The translations under genes were made by a program, and so were the position numbers. The notes under the pieces were generated by a model. It saw nothing but the letters and a program-made list of their open reading frames with translations, was not told the DNA's origin and did not search any database. A stretch of DNA of 17,105 nt, taken from the NCBI GenBank assembly GCA_003242645.1, contig QGVC01000036.1, forward strand, positions 1 to 17,105, given 5' to 3'. Shown in pieces: positions 17,056-17,105 of this stretch (position 1 is the first letter of the stretch; every line of letters starts with the position of its first letter). The DNA comes from Pseudomonadota bacterium. GTDB lineage: Bacteria; Pseudomonadota; Alphaproteobacteria; Rhizobiales; Hyphomicrobiaceae.

Positions 17056-17105
17056 TGAGATAAAGCGAAAAGTCAATCCGAGTGGGGTCCGAATCCATCG
17101 ACACA

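Overview
The window looks like a contig end from a high-GC alphaproteobacterium, probably Hyphomicrobiales. The reasons are the dnaN-recF-gyrB order, GyrB and RecF sequences of alphaproteobacterial type, and a CrbR-like response regulator beside a DUF4212/sodium:solute symporter pair. This placement is inferred from protein character and gene order, not from a search. The first 88 bases are not genomic. They read as poly-T, Illumina P7, an 8-base index and a Nextera transposase adapter, with several base errors. Genomic sequence starts at about base 89, inside dnaN, so dnaA, oriC and the first ~45-50 codons of dnaN are missing.

Bases 89-5135 are the replication block: truncated dnaN (sliding clamp), recF (gap repair at forks) and gyrB (gyrase ATPase subunit), all on the plus strand. 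Bases 5169-8251 hold a minus-strand LuxR-type response regulator that diverges from a small DUF4212 membrane protein and a large sodium:solute symporter. This resembles a regulated carboxylate (acetate-type) uptake system. A prolyl aminopeptidase (8321-9307) and a tRNA-Ser(GGA) gene with its own promoter (9371-9460) follow.

After the tRNA the window becomes sparser and looks accessory. A 0.5 kb non-coding stretch carries two palindromes with the same half-site. Then come a CrtI/PYROXD2-type FAD oxidoreductase (9965-11557), a small CxxC-CxxC zinc-ribbon protein (minus strand), and a divergent pair of envelope proteins. These are a LAS/M74-like murein endopeptidase (minus) and a secreted permuted NlpC/P60-like cysteine hydrolase (plus). 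A 27-residue membrane peptide with a good ribosome binding site lies at 14619-14702, followed by about 0.55 kb with no recognisable gene.

The right end is a compact operon (15303-16928): a TetR regulator, an SRPBCC/AHSA1 protein and a VOC protein. Its only visible promoter has a 20-bp near-palindrome that fills the -35/-10 spacer, which implies autoregulation. I see no CRISPR array, insertion sequence, integrase, toxin-antitoxin pair or recognisable defence system. The points most worth checking are the adapter artefact, the TetR operator-promoter, the small membrane peptide, the divergent wall-hydrolase pair and the paired palindromes upstream of the oxidoreductase.
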